From Flectobacillus sp. (GTDB taxonomy: Bacteria; Bacteroidota; Bacteroidia; Cytophagales; Spirosomataceae), in NCBI GenBank assembly GCA_029865665.1, contig JARXAV010000319.1, positions 1 through 6,855 of the forward strand: a stretch of DNA of 6,855 bases, given 5' to 3'. The notes under the pieces are model-generated. The model was not told where the DNA came from and ran no database searches. It saw only the letters and a list, made by a program, of their open reading frames with translations. Shown here piece after piece: positions 5,732 to 6,855 of the stretch. A program made the translations under genes and the position numbers. The number at the start of each line of letters is the position of its first letter. The stretch's first letter is position 1.

Positions 5732-6855
5732 TTACTTGTAACCTTCGTTTTGGAATTGAGATTTATTGTCTTCACAAATAGCATCTAATTGCGACTGTGG
5801 GATTGGTCTCAAATAATGGAAATTATTAATTGTTGTTACATCAGGATTATACCCTTTTGTTTTAGTACGATCAATTAATTTTCCTCTCATCGCTAAGTCA
5901 GCCCAGCGAATACTTTCCCCACAAAGTTCTCGAGTACGTTCATCTAAGATAAAATCAAGATTAATGGCACTTGCTGTTATTTGGTTTTTCGCAATACGAG
6001 CATTCAAATCAGCCGTTGTTAAACCTGGACGATAAGCAGCACGAGTTCTCAAGACGTTAATTAACTGAGCAGCTTCATCATTTTTACCCAAAGCCATGGC
6101 TGCTTCGGCTGCCAATAAATACACTTCAGACATTTTAGCCACCACAAACGGACGACCCGATACATCTTGGAAGTTCGCACGGTTTACGGCTTCGTACTTT
6201 TTCAAGGCAGGATAAATGTTATTCGTTTTATTCTGATTGGTGTATATTTCGCTTGGTGCAAAAATTACATATTTTTTCGCTGCTGCTCCTGTTAAAGACT
6301 TCAAACTTTTAGCAATTTCTTCCGTTGGTGCTAAATAACAAGCGGTATCGCCCAATGTTAAACCGATTGCAGCCATATTACTTACGTAAGTATTGTACTC
6401 ATCTGTTCCTTTTGTATAGAAAGTAGCTACATAATACGTATCACGGAAGGTATTCATGTAACGACTATCGTTAAACTTATCTGCAAAAGCCACATCTAAT
6501 GTCCAACGTGTTGGTGCAAACTGACGCAAAGGACGACCATATTGTAATACACGAACAGGATATAAGGACTTTCCACCTTTAGTAAGTGCCTGGTAATTAG
6601 ACACAAAGAAATTACAAGAAATGTTTACCTTTTCCGCAAAATCCGAACTCGGGTTATTTACTTCGTTGGCAATGTTGTTCAATGGAGTACGCTCAACGGA
6701 AAAAAGAATCTCTTTGTTATAATCGTTTCCTTCCTTGTGTACATCCCCATAATCCTGCAATAAGTCAACACCATATTTGACTTTATTATCAATTACGCTT
6801 TTGGCAGCATCATACGCATTTTGAAAATCCGTCGATTGCTTTACAGTCGAATATG
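5732..6855 (-). CDS. susD: SusD/RagB family glycan-binding outer-membrane lipoprotein, N-terminus outside window
   Basis: The frame stays open from the TAA at 5732-5734 to the right edge, giving 373 whole codons. The TTG at 6758-6760 is not the start, because the family pattern continues upstream of it: AYDAAKSVIDN then VKYGVDLLQDYGDVHKEGN. This matches the SusD segment where paired helices carry A..A..VI and LxxDYxDLF-like residues. The C-terminal signature FILDERTRELCGESIRWADL (about 5909-5968) is diagnostic for RagB/SusD, as is EVYLLAAEAAMALG before it. SusD proteins sit as a lid on a SusC TonB-dependent transporter and deliver oligosaccharides to it. The usual length is 500-600 residues, so the signal peptide, lipobox and first 150 or so residues are missing. 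A susC gene is expected just upstream. With a xylanase directly downstream the likely ligand is xylan-derived oligosaccharide. The symbol names the family, not a proven orthologue of the starch protein. Confidence 0.93.
   Translation of the reverse strand, partial: YSTVKQSTDFQNAYDAAKSVIDNKVKYGVDLLQDYGDVHKEGNDYNKEILFSVERTPLNNIANEVNNPSSDFAEKVNISCNFFVSNYQALTKGGKSLYPVRVLQYGRPLRQFAPTRWTLDVAFADKFNDSRYMNTFRDTYYVATFYTKGTDEYNTYVSNMAAIGLTLGDTACYLAPTEEIAKSLKSLTGAAAKKYVIFAPSEIYTNQNKTNNIYPALKKYEAVNRANFQDVSGRPFVVAKMSEVYLLAAEAAMALGKNDEAAQLINVLRTRAAYRPGLTTADLNARIAKNQITASAINLDFILDERTRELCGESIRWADLAMRGKLIDRTKTKGYNPDVTTINNFHYLRPIPQSQLDAICEDNKSQFQNEGYK

Noticed and set aside
6758..6760. TTG as the start of the SusD gene
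   Set aside because: Conserved SusD helices are encoded upstream of it in the same frame up to the right edge, and no signal peptide follows it.

Overview
The window reads as the 3' part of a xylan-directed polysaccharide utilization locus (PUL) from a member of the Bacteroidota, most likely a free-living Cytophagales-type organism. The reasons are a SusD/RagB gene directly upstream of a GH10 xylanase lipoprotein, AT-rich starts without clear Shine-Dalgarno sequences, and several secreted glycoside hydrolases on one strand. The genus cannot be fixed from the sequence alone.

Layout. Positions 1-833 (+) hold the 3' part of a gene that does not belong to the PUL. It encodes a phospholipase D-like HKD domain followed by a domain that closely resembles the substrate-binding beta-sandwich of Hsp70/DnaK, with no Hsp70 ATPase domain in the visible part. 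Its last codons overlap a terminator-like hairpin that separates it from the convergent PUL. On the minus strand, in order of transcription from the right edge, come susD (5' end outside the window), a GH10 endo-xylanase with a CBM4/9-type module inserted in its catalytic barrel, a GH35-type beta-galactosidase with a C-terminal DUF5597-like region, and a GH43 enzyme (beta-xylosidase or alpha-L-arabinofuranosidase type). The GH43 gene is the 3' boundary of the locus.

How the genes fit together. SusD, with a SusC partner expected just outside the window, would capture and import xylo-oligosaccharides. The lipoprotein xylanase would cut the xylan backbone, probably at the cell surface. The signal-peptide-bearing GH35 and GH43 enzymes would remove galactose, arabinose and xylose units, probably in the periplasm. 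The PUL genes are spaced by 72, 299 and 198 bases, and each gap contains inverted repeats. A 14-position hairpin lies between susD and the xylanase. A dense set of overlapping inverted and direct repeats lies upstream of the GH35 gene. A perfect 11-bp stem sits next to the GH35 stop codon. These suggest that the genes are expressed in differently tuned segments rather than as one uniform transcript.

The most unusual item is the PLD-Hsp70-SBD fusion at the left edge. I see no tRNA, rRNA, CRISPR array or insertion sequence.
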